Shown here: piece by piece, positions 29,501 through 37,814 of the stretch
How the letters are laid out: each line of letters starts with the position of its first letter
How positions within the stretch are numbered: the first letter of the stretch is position 1
NCBI RefSeq assembly: GCF_001956585.1
Contig: NZ_MSRR01000003.1
Coordinates: 207,024-271,023, forward strand
From: Actinomyces naeslundii
Lineage (GTDB): Bacteria; Actinomycetota; Actinomycetes; Actinomycetales; Actinomycetaceae
Length of the DNA stretch: 64,000 nt
Reading direction: 5' to 3'
The notes under the pieces: generated by a model
Databases searched by the model: none
The model's input: the letters and a program-made list of their open reading frames with translations, nothing else
What the model was told of the DNA's origin: nothing
Made by a program: the position numbers and the translations under genes

Positions 29501-32500
29501 TCCAGGCCGTCGCCGCCGATCATGGCGTCGCCGTGTCCAAGCCGAGCGCCGGTGGCGCCGGCGGGGCTGTGGTCGACTCGGCCGCCCTGGACGCCTTCGC
29601 CCAGAGCGTCACCGGCGACGAGGGCGTCCTGGCCACCACGGCCCGAACCCTCCTGGACGCCCTGGGCCTGGCCGAGAAGGCCACCGTCCCGGCCGACGCC
29701 GACGACGAGGACGCCCGCACCCGGGCCGCCCTGGCGGCCCTGGACGCCGAGCTCGGCACCGGATGGGTCAAGTCCGTCACCCCGGCCTTCGCCTCCGAGC
29801 GCGCCGTCCTCATCGATGACCGCTGGGCCACCGCCCGTGAGGACGTCGCCCGCCTCGGCTCCGGTGAGACCGACCTGGACGCCTCCCGCCGGCTCCTGGC
29901 GCCCGAGCGCTTCGTGGGCCTGGGGCAGGCGGTGGCCGACCACGCCACCTGGTGGGCGAAGCAGGTCAAGGGCTCTGAGCTGGCCGATGCCGCCGAGCGC
30001 TCCGCCGTCCTGACCGAGATCGCTCAGGCCGCACCGAAGGAGCCTCAGGCCGGTGACCCCACGGTCCGCTGGTCCGAGGACGTCGCCGTTGTCACCGGCG
30101 TGGCTCCCGGCTCGATCGCCGCGGCCGTCGTCGGGGAGCTCCTGGCCGGAGGCGCCACCGTGGTGGCCACCAGCTCGCGCCTGACCCACGAGCGCCTCGA
30201 GTTCGCCACCACCCTCTATCGTGAGCACGCCGCGGCCGGCGCCAAACTGTGGATGGTTCCCGCGAACCTGTCCTCCTACCGCGACGTCGACGCCCTGGCG
30301 GAGTGGATCGGCAACGACCAGGTGGTCACCTCAGGTGGCTCCACCAAGGTCGTCAAGGAGGCCCTGGTTCCCACGCTCCTGTTCCCCTTCGCCGCGCCGC
30401 GCGTCTCCGGCACACTGGCCGACGCCGGCCCCGCGGCGGAGTCTCAGACCCGACTGCTGCTGTGGTCGGTGGAGCGCACCATCGCCGCCCTGAGCGCCAT
30501 CGGCACAGACACCCACGTCGACCACCGTCTCCACGTGGTGCTGCCCGGATCCCCGAACCGGGGCACCTTCGGCGGTGACGGCGCCTACGGCGAGGTCAAG
30601 TCCGCCCTGGCCGCGATCGTCAACCGCTGGTCGTCGGAGCGGGCCTGGGCCCAGCGCGTGACGTTGGCTCACCCCCGCATCGGCTGGGTCAAGGGCACCG
30701 GACTCATGGGCGGCAACGACCCGCTTGTCGCCGCGGTCGAGGCCGCCGGGGTCCGCACCTGGACCACCGAGGAGATCGCCTCCGAGCTGACCGGCCTGTG
30801 CACCACCCAGGTACGCGCCCAGGCGGCTCAGGCACCTGTGAACGCCGACCTCACCGGGGGACTGGGCGACGACATCGACCTCGTGGCCCTGCGTGAGAAC
30901 GCCGCTGCACAGGCCGCCGCGCCTGTCGAGGAGAACGAGGCTCCGGCCGTCATCAAGGCCCTACCCACCCCAGTCGTCCCGACTCAGCCCACCGCCCCCC
31001 AGTGGGGTGAGGTGAGCGCCGACCTCGATGACCTGGTCGTCATCGTCTCCACCGGTGAGGTGTCCACCTGGGGCTCGGGCCGCACGCGCCGCGAGGCCGA
31101 GCTGGGCATGAGCGGCGGGGAGGACGTCGACCTGACCGCCGCCGGCGTCCTCGAGCTCGCCTGGGGCATGGGACTGCTCACCTGGCAGGACAGCCCCAAG
31201 GCCGGCTGGTACGACACCGATGGTGAGATGGTCGAGGAGTCCGACATCCTGGACCGCTACCGCGACGAGGTCGTGGCCCGCTGCGGTATCCGCGAGTTCG
31301 TCGACGACGGCGTCATCGCGCCGATCGCCGACGAGGAGGTCACCGTCTACCTCGACCGCGACATCACCCTGTCGGTTCCCGACGAGGCCACGGCCCGTAC
31401 CGTCGAGGCCTCCGACCCCGAGCACACGCTCGTGGTCCCCGACGCCGAGACCGGAGAGTGGACCGTCACCCGCCTGGCCGGCTCACTGGCCCGCGTGCCG
31501 CGCCGCGCCGCCCTGTCCCGCACGGTCGGCGGCCAGTTCCCACGCGACTTCGACCCGGAGCGCTGGGGCATCCCCGCCTCGATGACTCAGGGCATGGACC
31601 CGATCGCCTCCTGGAACCTGGTCACCGCCGTCGACGCCTTCCTGTCAGCCGGCTTCACCCCTGCCGAGCTGCTCAAGGCCGTCCACCCCTCCGACGTGGC
31701 CTCCACGCAGGGCACCGGATTCGGTGGCATGGAGTCGATGCGCAAGATGTTCGTGGGCCGGTTCCTGGGGGAGGAGCGTCCCAGTGACATCCTCCAGGAG
31801 GCCCTGCCCAACGTCGTGGCCGCCCACGTCATGCAGTCCTACATCGGCGGTTACGGCGCCATGGTCCAGCCGGTGAGCGCCTGCGCCACCGCGGCCGTCT
31901 CCATCGAGGAGGGCTGGGACAAGATCGCCCTGGGCAAGGCCGATGTCGTCGTGGCCGGCGCCATCGACGACATCTCGATCGAGTCCGTCGTCGGCTTCGG
32001 CAACATGAACGCCACCGCGGAGGCCGCGGCCATGCGCGCCAAGGGCATCTCCGACCGCCACTTCTCGCGAGCCAACGACCGCCGCCGCGGCGGCTTCGTG
32101 GAGGCCGAGGGCGGCGGCACGGTGATCCTGGCCCGTGGTTCTGTCGCGGCCCAGATGGGCCTGCCGGTGGCCGGTGTGGTCGGCTTCGTCTCCTCCTACG
32201 CCGACGGCGCCCACACCTCGATCCCGGCACCCGGCCTGGGTGCCCTGGGCGCCGGCCGCGGCGGGCGCAGCTCGCGCCTGGCCAAGGCCCTGGCGGCCCT
32301 GGGCGTGGAGGCCGACGACATCGCGCTGGTCTCCAAGCACGACACCTCCACCGGTGCCAACGACCCCAACGAGTCCGAGCTGCACACGCGTCTGGCGCGC
32401 GCGCTGGGACGCTCCGAGGGCAACTCGCTGGTAGCGGTCTCGCAGAAGACCATCACCGGTCACGCCAAGGGCGGCGCCGCGGTCTTCCAGGTCGCGGGCC

Positions 32501-32991
32501 TGACCGAGATCCTCGCCTCCGGCGTGGCTCCCGGTAACGCCTCCCTGGACGTCGTCGACGCCCCGCTGGCCAAGGACGCCTTCTGGGTGTGGCCGCGCAA
32601 GCCCATCCGCCTGGCCGGTCGCGGCGGCAAGGACGGGCGCGTCCCCGGTGCCGGCCCGGTGCGCGCGGGACTGCTGACCTCGCTGGGCTTCGGGCACGTC
32701 TCGGGTCTCATCGCGATCGTGCACCCCGGTGCCTTCGAGGCAGCGCTGCGCCAGGCTGCGGGCCAGGAGGCAGTCGATGCCTGGCTGACCTCCGCCAACG
32801 CCCGTCTGGCAGCCGGTACCAGGCGCCGTCGCGCCGGCATGATCGGTCGGGCCCCGCTGTTCGAGCCTGTCCAGGGCCGGCGCCTGGGCGAGGAGTCCAA
32901 GCAGCGCGACCCGCACGAGGTCGAGGCCGCCATGCTGCTCGACCCCGATGCCCGCCTGGGCTCCGACGGCGTCTACCACGCCGGCGAGTGA
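23539..32991 (+). CDS. fas: Type I fatty acid synthase (multidomain)
   Basis: A 3150-residue megasynthase making fatty acids from acetyl-CoA, malonyl-CoA and NADPH. Domains in the fungal/mycobacterial FAS I order: acetyltransferase (GHSQG, Ser near 137); FMN enoyl reductase from about 405 (LLAGMTPTTVDPAIV, IQIEDGHAGGHHSWED); hotdog dehydratase near 1260 (VTGDFNPIHTS, APLVHGMW); malonyl/palmitoyl transferase from about 1365 (YPGQG, GHSLGEYTALS with Ser1472); Ala/Pro-rich linker; ACP (GVSSRRNQ, pantetheine Ser near 1858); ketoreductase near 2180 (VVTGVAPGSIAAAVV); ketosynthase with PVSACATAAVS (Cys2782), SKHDTSTGAND and TGHAKGGAA. The GTG at 23539 with AAGGA upstream is chosen; the frame is open further back but overlaps the beta-subunit gene. 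Confidence 0.95.
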   Translation: MHTTSQAPSPATTIAERLSGGEPYIITFGGQATPWRQTLADLVSLDQALADDVVTVDRAVAERLAPVATDLLTVTPRGSRLLNDEAAPVVPQHRTTADSADVSVPGILMAQHAALASLPAAGIDTTAHAPVGAIGHSQGVLGVSLLDAVRAGNGEGVIEVHAIARLIGAAATRATRRLDLGTVGESTPMLSVRGVTRSVLDSVLSRVPGSERISVGVTNGLQAHILSGRPADLERVVTALEAAAARSAKARKDRRRGGAVLAPVTEFLTTSVPFHTPLLAGAVDDVATWAAACGLDEKLARDLATAVLIDPVDWPGLVTGSLGTGSAAPVRTVLDLGPGNVLVRLTEGVVAGTGTTVVPAGTAKAIDDLDRAGAAPRPSVDRSRFAPRITRLPDGRLTLDTAFTRLTGRSAVLLAGMTPTTVDPAIVAAAANAGYWAELAGGGQTTPAVLTENLEGLEEALEPGRTAAFNAMFMDRYLWNLHLGTQRLLSKARAGGAPIDGITISAGIPELDEATALLERLHAEGFPYIAFKPGTVDQIRQVLAIARAVPDSPVIIQIEDGHAGGHHSWEDLDTMLLATYDAIRAVTNAVLVVGGGIGTPARAADYLTGRWAEAYGTAAAPVDGVMIGTAAMTCLEAKTNDDVKQLLVDTPGIPEDSGVEGGWVASGESIGGMTSGLSHLRADLYEIDNSSARASRLIQELAGDEAAMAARRQEMIEALAKTAKPYFGDVEEMTYLEWATRYAELCVAPHEGCSATRADWADEGWYDRFLDLLHRIEARLSQADHGEIPTLFADYDAVIDSDAALAALAERYPSAVSTLVEPVDAAWFVDLCRKHPKPVPFVPVVDADILRWWGTDSLWQSQDPRYTADQVRIIPGPVAVAGITTINEPVGELLGRFETAAVEALREAGTGEQEAAGRLGAAPAVADGALAAPVADAKELVQVTPHVLWNGHLTVNPATVLDDDAYNVVARPDVAEDAYDLDIRLDTHWDGTPGGEDIHAVRRLVVPLRLARAWDGAAPLVDPERISETMNDLLRATAGVGAVSITGDDVDHLPEVRPAQAGATDALGRPTTQPFGTIHGSFTLAGTLGHDHASVTADALPVDLSAAPFVPDALLGPCWPVVYAALGSVVEDGMPLIEGLLGAVHLDHTIDLHLTLHQLQKAAATTSPTINVTGWVAALEESSAGRVVDVRLELTDAGDGTLVALMRERFAIRGRASGNAVPSAPELAGGTGRETAPAARRILRRTTVTAPADMTAFARVTGDFNPIHTSYNAAHVAGMDAPLVHGMWLSATAQQVAASTAADGSRHVLAGWTYVMTGPVELSDDVEITVERTGLVVGGGYVLEVVCRINGEVVSRGTAVTTPEPTAYIYPGQGIQAPGMGLDEMSSSKAAREVWERADAHTRAELGFSVINLVRDNPTEMTARGVTYRHPEGLLNLTQFTQVALATVAMATTARLAEAGALVDNAAFAGHSLGEYTALSAYGRVMPVETTISIVFQRGSTMHSLVPRDADGASNYRMGALRPNQAGIKADEVEAYVKSISQETGEFLQIVNHNLAGVQYAVAGTIKGLDALAADARAKAKARGGKNPFMFVPGIDVPFHSEVLRPGVPEFRGRLLELVPDDLDIERLVGHYVPNLVARPFALTQDFARSILEVVPSEPIEEILADWDSWVKRPTELARVLLVELLAWQFASPVRWIETQEVLLSSLSEGGLGIEHVVEVGLANSPTLANLATNTLRLPQHAGRHVTVHNARRDEARVLATDTDPAVELTEPEFDAPVTEEPASETGAPAETAPAEQAPAPAAEAAPAPAASAAGGPVDDLSFGATDALTVLLAHASRIRPEQIGATDTTETLTNGVSSRRNQLLMDLGTELELASIDGAADADMTTLAATVAKGAPGYKAFGPVLTEAIRVGLGRLLGPSGVRASRIADRVTGTWGLGQGWVSHVTAAVFLGTREGASMRGEDLASLGSSAPLTSAGAVDTLIDAAVQAVAADHGVAVSKPSAGGAGGAVVDSAALDAFAQSVTGDEGVLATTARTLLDALGLAEKATVPADADDEDARTRAALAALDAELGTGWVKSVTPAFASERAVLIDDRWATAREDVARLGSGETDLDASRRLLAPERFVGLGQAVADHATWWAKQVKGSELADAAERSAVLTEIAQAAPKEPQAGDPTVRWSEDVAVVTGVAPGSIAAAVVGELLAGGATVVATSSRLTHERLEFATTLYREHAAAGAKLWMVPANLSSYRDVDALAEWIGNDQVVTSGGSTKVVKEALVPTLLFPFAAPRVSGTLADAGPAAESQTRLLLWSVERTIAALSAIGTDTHVDHRLHVVLPGSPNRGTFGGDGAYGEVKSALAAIVNRWSSERAWAQRVTLAHPRIGWVKGTGLMGGNDPLVAAVEAAGVRTWTTEEIASELTGLCTTQVRAQAAQAPVNADLTGGLGDDIDLVALRENAAAQAAAPVEENEAPAVIKALPTPVVPTQPTAPQWGEVSADLDDLVVIVSTGEVSTWGSGRTRREAELGMSGGEDVDLTAAGVLELAWGMGLLTWQDSPKAGWYDTDGEMVEESDILDRYRDEVVARCGIREFVDDGVIAPIADEEVTVYLDRDITLSVPDEATARTVEASDPEHTLVVPDAETGEWTVTRLAGSLARVPRRAALSRTVGGQFPRDFDPERWGIPASMTQGMDPIASWNLVTAVDAFLSAGFTPAELLKAVHPSDVASTQGTGFGGMESMRKMFVGRFLGEERPSDILQEALPNVVAAHVMQSYIGGYGAMVQPVSACATAAVSIEEGWDKIALGKADVVVAGAIDDISIESVVGFGNMNATAEAAAMRAKGISDRHFSRANDRRRGGFVEAEGGGTVILARGSVAAQMGLPVAGVVGFVSSYADGAHTSIPAPGLGALGAGRGGRSSRLAKALAALGVEADDIALVSKHDTSTGANDPNESELHTRLARALGRSEGNSLVAVSQKTITGHAKGGAAVFQVAGLTEILASGVAPGNASLDVVDAPLAKDAFWVWPRKPIRLAGRGGKDGRVPGAGPVRAGLLTSLGFGHVSGLIAIVHPGAFEAALRQAAGQEAVDAWLTSANARLAAGTRRRRAGMIGRAPLFEPVQGRRLGEESKQRDPHEVEAAMLLDPDARLGSDGVYHAGE

Positions 32992-33008
32992 GCTCATCAC
33001 GATAGCGG

Positions 33009-33058
33009 ACAGGGCCGGTTCTGCAGACGATGGATACCATCTGCAGAACCGGCCCTGT
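33009..33058 (+). terminator. Strong hairpin terminator after FAS
   Basis: ACAGGGCCGGTTCTGCAGA (33009-33027) is exactly complementary to 33040-33058, a 19-bp perfect stem; the loop can extend it further (GATGG-ATA-CCATC). It is followed by TTTGG. It starts 17 bases after the FAS stop and separates FAS from acpS. Confidence 0.7.
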
Positions 33059-33128
33059 TTGGCTCACATGGAATCGTCAAAGGATTTGCGTCAATGATTC
33101 GTAAGTTTTACTTCATGAGGATTCCATC

Positions 33129-33635
33129 ATGACTGAGCCGCAGTTTCCGGACATGCCGAGGACATCCTCCGGCTCAACCGTTCTGGCAGTGGGCACGGAC
33201 CTGGTGCATATTCCTGACTTCGAGACCCAGCTCGATCAACCCGGCACCGTCTTCGCACAGCGCGCCTTCACCGCGCGCGAGCTCCGTGAGGCCCGCCGTC
33301 GCGCGCAGGAGAAGGGATCGAGCCCGGCCCAGCACCTGGCTGCCAGATGGGCGGCCAAGGAGGCTTTCATCAAGGCCTGGAGCCAGGCACACGCGCAATA
33401 CGCGAATAGTCGCGGAAATAGCGCCTCCCCGGTTATCCTGACCGAGGACGTCGACTGGCGCGAGGTTGAGCTTGTCACTGATCGATGGGGACGCCCTTCC
33501 TTGCGTCTGAACGGCGCTATTGCCCACGCTGTTGAGCACGGCCTCGGACGGGAGGTATCTACCCCAGGGTGCTGGCCGGTCTCTCTGAGCCATGACGGCG
33601 ACTATGCGGTCGCGATCGTCCTGTGTGTGCAGTGA
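33129..33635 (+). CDS. acpS: Holo-[acyl carrier protein] synthase
   Basis: Transfers phosphopantetheine from CoA to the ACP serine, here presumably that of the FAS I just upstream. AVGTDLVHIPDFE carries the Mg-binding Asp and HLAARWAAKEAFIKA the conserved Glu/Lys; WREVELVTDRWGRPSLRL and SLSHDGDYAVAIV complete the 4'-PPT fold. At 168 residues it is longer than stand-alone type II AcpS (about 125), as in other FAS I-linked enzymes. The start follows GAGG by 6 bases. Confidence 0.9.
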   Translation: MTEPQFPDMPRTSSGSTVLAVGTDLVHIPDFETQLDQPGTVFAQRAFTARELREARRRAQEKGSSPAQHLAARWAAKEAFIKAWSQAHAQYANSRGNSASPVILTEDVDWREVELVTDRWGRPSLRLNGAIAHAVEHGLGREVSTPGCWPVSLSHDGDYAVAIVLCVQ

Positions 33636-33728
33636 GACCGATCCTGCGAAAAATAGCGGATACCCCGATTCTGTCGCGCGCCGCCGGCCGCGATGTATCT
33701 CGCCGCTGACTGACATGAGGACACACGA

Positions 33729-35222
33729 ATGACTGACGTTACCTATCAAGCCATCGCGATGATCATCTACTTCGTGGCCATGCTCGCCATCGGAGGCTGG
33801 GCCTATCTGCGAACGGACAACTTCGACGACTACATGCTCGCCGATCGCGACCTCAACCCCTGGGTGGCAGCGCTGTCGGCCGGCGCCTCGGACATGTCGG
33901 GATGGCTGCTCATGGGGCTGCCGGGTACCCTGTACGTCAGCGGCCTGGTCGAGGGGTGGATCGCCGTCGGCCTGACGATCGGGGCACTGGCGAACTGGCT
34001 GCTGGTGGCTCCCCGCCTGCGCGCCTACACCGAGGTCGCCAACAACTCGATCACCGTCCCGAGCTTCCTGGACAACCGCCTCCACGACACACGCCGGCTG
34101 CTGCGCTGGTCCAGCGGACTGATCATCCTGGTCTACTTCACCTTCTACGTCTCCTCCGGCATGGTGGCCGGCGGACGGTTCTTCGAGTCCTCCTTCGGGA
34201 TGGACTACCGCCTGGGCATGGTCATCGTCGCCGCCATCACGGTGGTCTACACGCTCATCGGCGGGTTCCTGGCCGTGTCCTACACCGACTTCATTCAAGG
34301 GCTCATGATGGTGGCGGCACTGGTCATGGTGCCCGTCGTCGGAGTCATGCACCTGGGCGGAGTGTCCAACCTCGTCAAGGCAGTCTCCGAGGTCGATCCC
34401 CACTACTGGGCCGTCTGGGGGCCGACCACAACGTTGATCGGCGTCATCTCGGCGCTGGCCTGGGGGCTGGGCTACTTCGGCCAGCCGCATATCATCGTCC
34501 GGTTCATGGCCATCCGCAGCCCCAAGGAGGCCGTCGCCGGCGGCACCATCGGGATCGGCTGGATGCTCTTCGCCGTTCTGGGCGCTGCCGGCACCGCCAT
34601 CGTCGGTGTGGCCGTCTACCAGCACGACAAGAGCCGGCTGGCGGACCCGGAGACCGTCTTCATCACGCTGGGTAAGCTGCTCTTCCACCCGCTGGTGGCC
34701 GGATTCATGCTGGCAGCGATTCTCGCCGCCATCATGTCGACGATCTCCTCCCAATTGCTCGTCACCTCATCGGCGCTCATCGAGGACCTGTACGGATCGA
34801 TGAACCGCACCCGGGGCAGCGACATCAGCGGTAACCGGATGGTGCTCTACTCGCGCATGGCGGTCTTCGCGATCGCTCTGGTCGCAGCCGTCATGGCCTG
34901 GAACCCCAGCAAGACGATCCTGGACCTCGTGGCCTTCGCCTGGGCCGGTTTCGGGGCCTCCTTCGGACCGACCATCCTGCTGTCCCTGTACTGGAGGCGC
35001 CTGAGCGCCATGGGCGCCTTCGCCGGCATGATCACCGGCGCCGTCATCGTCATGATCTGGGGAAACGTCTCGGGCGGCCCCGGCGGCGTCTTCGACCTCT
35101 ACGAGATCGTGCCCGGTTTCCTGGGCAACCTGGTTGTGGCCTGGGCGGTGTCCCGCACGAGCCTGCCCTCGGAGGAGATCTCCGAGGAGTTCGACGCCGC
35201 TGTCACCGCCTCGCGCGCGTAA
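33729..35222 (+). CDS. putP: Sodium:solute symporter, PutP-like
   Basis: A membrane Na+/substrate symporter of the SSS family, probably for proline. The 497-residue protein has about 13 hydrophobic helices; LSAGASDMSGWLLMGLPG near residue 50 is the Na+/proline signature, and LITG-type loops with AIMSTISSQLLVTSSALIED mark the sodium site. GAGGACACACGA precedes ATG 33729. No catabolic proline gene is adjacent, so the substrate is inferred from motif similarity only. Confidence 0.85.
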   Translation: MTDVTYQAIAMIIYFVAMLAIGGWAYLRTDNFDDYMLADRDLNPWVAALSAGASDMSGWLLMGLPGTLYVSGLVEGWIAVGLTIGALANWLLVAPRLRAYTEVANNSITVPSFLDNRLHDTRRLLRWSSGLIILVYFTFYVSSGMVAGGRFFESSFGMDYRLGMVIVAAITVVYTLIGGFLAVSYTDFIQGLMMVAALVMVPVVGVMHLGGVSNLVKAVSEVDPHYWAVWGPTTTLIGVISALAWGLGYFGQPHIIVRFMAIRSPKEAVAGGTIGIGWMLFAVLGAAGTAIVGVAVYQHDKSRLADPETVFITLGKLLFHPLVAGFMLAAILAAIMSTISSQLLVTSSALIEDLYGSMNRTRGSDISGNRMVLYSRMAVFAIALVAAVMAWNPSKTILDLVAFAWAGFGASFGPTILLSLYWRRLSAMGAFAGMITGAVIVMIWGNVSGGPGGVFDLYEIVPGFLGNLVVAWAVSRTSLPSEEISEEFDAAVTASRA

Positions 35223-35253
35223 CCGGGCAGGGTAGCTGGACAGTGCTGCAGGC

Positions 35254-36405
35254 ATGAGGATCGTCGTCGCGCCCGACTCCTTCAAGGAGTCCATGACCGC
35301 CGTGCAGGCCGCTCGGGCCATGGCGGTCGGGGTGCGGGACGCCCTGCCCATGTGCCTGGTCGATCAGGTTCCCGTCTCCGACGGCGGAGAGGGCTTCGCC
35401 GAGGCCATCACCGCCGCCTGGGACGCCTCATGGCAGGAGGTGACCACGGTTGACGCCCTGGGCCGGCCACGGACGGCGGGCTTCGGACGCGCCAGCGACC
35501 GGGCGGTCATCGACCTGGCGTCCAGCGTGGGACTGGAGCACATCCTTCCGGGAGAACGGGACGTCATGCGCTCCTCGACCATCGGGCTGGGACATGTCAT
35601 CGCGGCCGCAGTAGACGCCGGCGCCCGCTCACTGCTCATCGGACTGGGTGGGTCGGCCTCCAACGACATGGGCCTGGGGATGCTTGTGGCACTGGGCGCC
35701 CGCTGCCTGGACGAACGGGGAGGCGAGGTGGAGCCGGTACCCGCCGAGCTCTCTCGCATCCGGCGGATCGAGGTCGAGCCGGCTCGCCGTCGCCTTGAGG
35801 GTGTGAGCATCACGGTGGCCGGCGACGTGACGAATCCACTCACGGGCCCCCACGGCGCGGCCGCCGTCTTCGGACCGCAGAAGGGACTGACCGGGCCCGC
35901 GATCACAGGGATCGACGGCGAGATGACGCGCCTGGCCGCAGTCCTCGGCCTGAGCCACTGGGCCTGCCGCCCGGGCACCGGGGCGGCAGGCGGCACCGCC
36001 TTCGCACTGGCTGCTGTTCTCGGGGCGGAGCTTGCCATCGGCATCGATCATCTGGCTAGCGTCGTCGAGCTACGTGAGCGGCTGGAGGAGGCTGACCTGC
36101 TGCTGACGGGGGAGGGTGCCGTTGATGGGCAGTCCCTGGACGGCAAGGCGGTCAGCGGAGTGCTCCGCCTGGCCTGCGAGTGCGGGGTGCCCTCCATCGT
36201 CTTCGCCGGACGGGTCAGGGTCGATGCCGAGGCTCAGCGGCGTCTGCGTGATCTGGGGGCCCAGGACATCATCCAGATCTCCGATCCTTCAGAGGCATGG
36301 GAGACCTCCCTCAGGCAGGGCCCCGGTCATCTGCGCCGGGCGGTTGCGGGCACCGTGCGTCACTGTTCTGCTGGTGGTGACCGGCTCGAGTCACACTCTG
36401 AATGA
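35254..36405 (+). CDS. Glycerate kinase
   Basis: Phosphorylates D-glycerate to a phosphoglycerate. The 383-residue protein has the GlxK/GarK-type motifs MRIVVAPDSFKESMTAVQAA, DGGEGFAEAI, GLGGSASNDMGLGML, NPLTGPHGAAAVFGPQKG and LLTGEGAVDGQSLDGKA. It follows the symporter by 31 bases in the same direction, so the two may be cotranscribed. The product (2- or 3-phosphoglycerate) cannot be assigned from sequence alone. Confidence 0.9.
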   Translation: MRIVVAPDSFKESMTAVQAARAMAVGVRDALPMCLVDQVPVSDGGEGFAEAITAAWDASWQEVTTVDALGRPRTAGFGRASDRAVIDLASSVGLEHILPGERDVMRSSTIGLGHVIAAAVDAGARSLLIGLGGSASNDMGLGMLVALGARCLDERGGEVEPVPAELSRIRRIEVEPARRRLEGVSITVAGDVTNPLTGPHGAAAVFGPQKGLTGPAITGIDGEMTRLAAVLGLSHWACRPGTGAAGGTAFALAAVLGAELAIGIDHLASVVELRERLEEADLLLTGEGAVDGQSLDGKAVSGVLRLACECGVPSIVFAGRVRVDAEAQRRLRDLGAQDIIQISDPSEAWETSLRQGPGHLRRAVAGTVRHCSAGGDRLESHSE

Positions 36406-36446
36406 CGTCCTGTGAGCGCACACACAGCCATTGAAAAGCTCCGAGT

Positions 36447-36462
36447 ATCGTCGTGGGACGAT
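36447..36462. promoter_or_regulatory. Palindrome upstream of the FMN riboswitch
   Basis: ATCGTC-GTGG-GACGAT is a perfect 6-bp inverted repeat with a 4-base loop, 42 bases after the glycerate kinase stop and 25 bases before the riboswitch. It could be a weak terminator for the kinase gene or an operator. A -10-like TATTCT follows at about 36470. Confidence 0.3.
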
Positions 36463-36486
36463 TGCGTTGTATTCTTATCGGCAGCA

Positions 36487-36633
36487 ACGTGCTCCGGGGT
36501 CGGTGAAAGTCCGAACCGGCGGTAACAGTCCGCGACCCGCTCGTGCCACGGCAGCGTCAAGCAGCCGGGGACCAGCGGTTGAGCCGGTGGAACTCCGGCA
36601 CCGACGGTGAGAGTCCGGATGGGAGGATGCGCG
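36487..36633 (+). ncRNA. FMN riboswitch (RFN element)
   Basis: All conserved RFN blocks are present in order: GGTGAAAGTCCGAACCGGCG, GGTAACAGTCCGCGACCC, a variable arm, GGTTGAGCCGGTGGAACTCC, GGCACCGACGGTGAGAGTC and CGGATGGGAGGA, closed by a P1 stem of ACGTGC with GCGCGT. It lies upstream of an ABC permease and lipoprotein, so flavin mononucleotide is expected to shut their expression. It identifies the transporter as flavin-related. Confidence 0.9.
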
Positions 36634-36787
36634 TGGCGCCCGGCGGGGAGACCCGCAGTTCAAGACAATGTCCCGATCTCACGGACAGCCGTGGGCTCAC
36701 CGGATCTTGGACTTGACGGGCGCCCAGCACGTGTGTGCGCCGACCGACGGCGTGCAGGCGGACCCCGGTGCAGCCGGGAGCGCTCGT

Positions 36788-36805
36788 TCCCGGAAGGACC
36801 CGGGA
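36788..36805 (+). promoter_or_regulatory. Possible RBS-sequestering stem of the FMN riboswitch
   Basis: TCCCGG-AAGGAC-CCGGGA forms a 6-bp stem whose 3' arm overlaps the ribosome site GGGAGGA used by the GTG start at 36816. It may be the expression platform of a translational riboswitch. A competing stem, CCCCGG-TGCAG-CCGGG, lies just upstream. Confidence 0.4.
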
Positions 36806-36815
36806 GGACACCGTC

Positions 36816-37763
36816 GTGTACAGCCCCAGCCCCGTCGGCAAGGCCGCGCGCTTCCACGCTTCCCCCGCCGAGCCGCCCAGTGACGTTCCAGAGCCGTCGA
36901 CGTCCTCGGCCTCGTCGATGACCTCCCCGTCAGAGTCGTTCTCAGAGTCGCCGTCCAGGCCTTCGACTCGTCGCCGCCGTCGCATCCGCGCTGCTGAGCG
37001 GAGCGGGCCGTTTCCCGCCGTCGTCCTGGGAGCGGCACTGCTCATCATCTGGCAGCTCGTCGCCGGCTCGGGGACCGTCCCCGAGATCTTCCTGCCCAGC
37101 CCCTGGGCGGTCGTCACCCGCCTGTGGCTGAACCTCACTCAGGCCGGGCTGGGATGGAGAGCCTGGATCACGCTGCGTGAGGCCCTCCTCGGCTGCCTCC
37201 TGGCCGCCGTGTTCGCTCTGCCCCTGGCCTGGGCCCTGTACCGCTGGCGGCTGTTCTCCCGAACCGTCCTGCCCTATGTCGCTGCAAGTCAGGCAGTTCC
37301 CGGCATCGCCGTCGCGCCCCTCATGGTGCTGTGGATCGGTTACGGAACTCTTCCCATCGTGGTCCTGTGCGCCTTCATGGTCTTCTTCCCCATCACCATC
37401 ACGGTGCTCCTGGGGCTGCGCAGTCTGGACGCCGACGTCATGGACGCCGCCAGGCTCGACGGCGCCCATGGCCTGAGCATGCTCATCCACATGGAGCTGC
37501 CGATGGCCCTGCCGGCGATCTACACCGGGTTGCGTACCGGTTTCACCCTGTCAGTCACCGGTGCGGTTGTCGGCGAGCTCATCATGGGTGGTGAGGGCCT
37601 GGGGACAGTGCTCTCCACGCAGCAGAGCCGGGGCGACACCACGGGAGTATTCGCCACGATCACGCTCCTGTGCGTGCTGGCCACATCCATCCACTGGGTG
37701 CTCCACGAGCTCGAGCGACGCAGCCGCACCGTGGACGCCCTACGAGGCCGACACGCCACCTGA
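36816..37763 (+). CDS. ABC transporter permease, RibX-like (flavin uptake)
   Basis: Inner-membrane permease of about 315 residues, BPD_transp_1 type of the SsuC/ThiX kind: VVLGAALLIIWQLVAGSG, then about six helices, and the EAA loop MDAARLDGAHGLSMLIHMELP that docks an ATPase. The first 60 residues are a Ser/Pro/Arg-rich cytosolic tail. GTG 36816 is chosen for its GGGAGGA; an earlier ATG at 36735 lacks one. The FMN riboswitch upstream and the NMT1-type lipoprotein downstream point to a RibXY riboflavin transporter. No ATPase gene is present here. Confidence 0.8.
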   Translation: MYSPSPVGKAARFHASPAEPPSDVPEPSTSSASSMTSPSESFSESPSRPSTRRRRRIRAAERSGPFPAVVLGAALLIIWQLVAGSGTVPEIFLPSPWAVVTRLWLNLTQAGLGWRAWITLREALLGCLLAAVFALPLAWALYRWRLFSRTVLPYVAASQAVPGIAVAPLMVLWIGYGTLPIVVLCAFMVFFPITITVLLGLRSLDADVMDAARLDGAHGLSMLIHMELPMALPAIYTGLRTGFTLSVTGAVVGELIMGGEGLGTVLSTQQSRGDTTGVFATITLLCVLATSIHWVLHELERRSRTVDALRGRHAT

Positions 37764-37814
37764 GCCCTGCGCGGCCCCGCTTCCCACCCCTCCGACACAA
37801 GGAAACTCCTCATC

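Noticed and set aside
25978..30228. Two long minus-strand open frames (689 and 726 codons) opposite FAS
   Set aside because: Mirror frames of GC-rich codons; no domain, no ribosome site; FAS I domains cover the same DNA on the plus strand.
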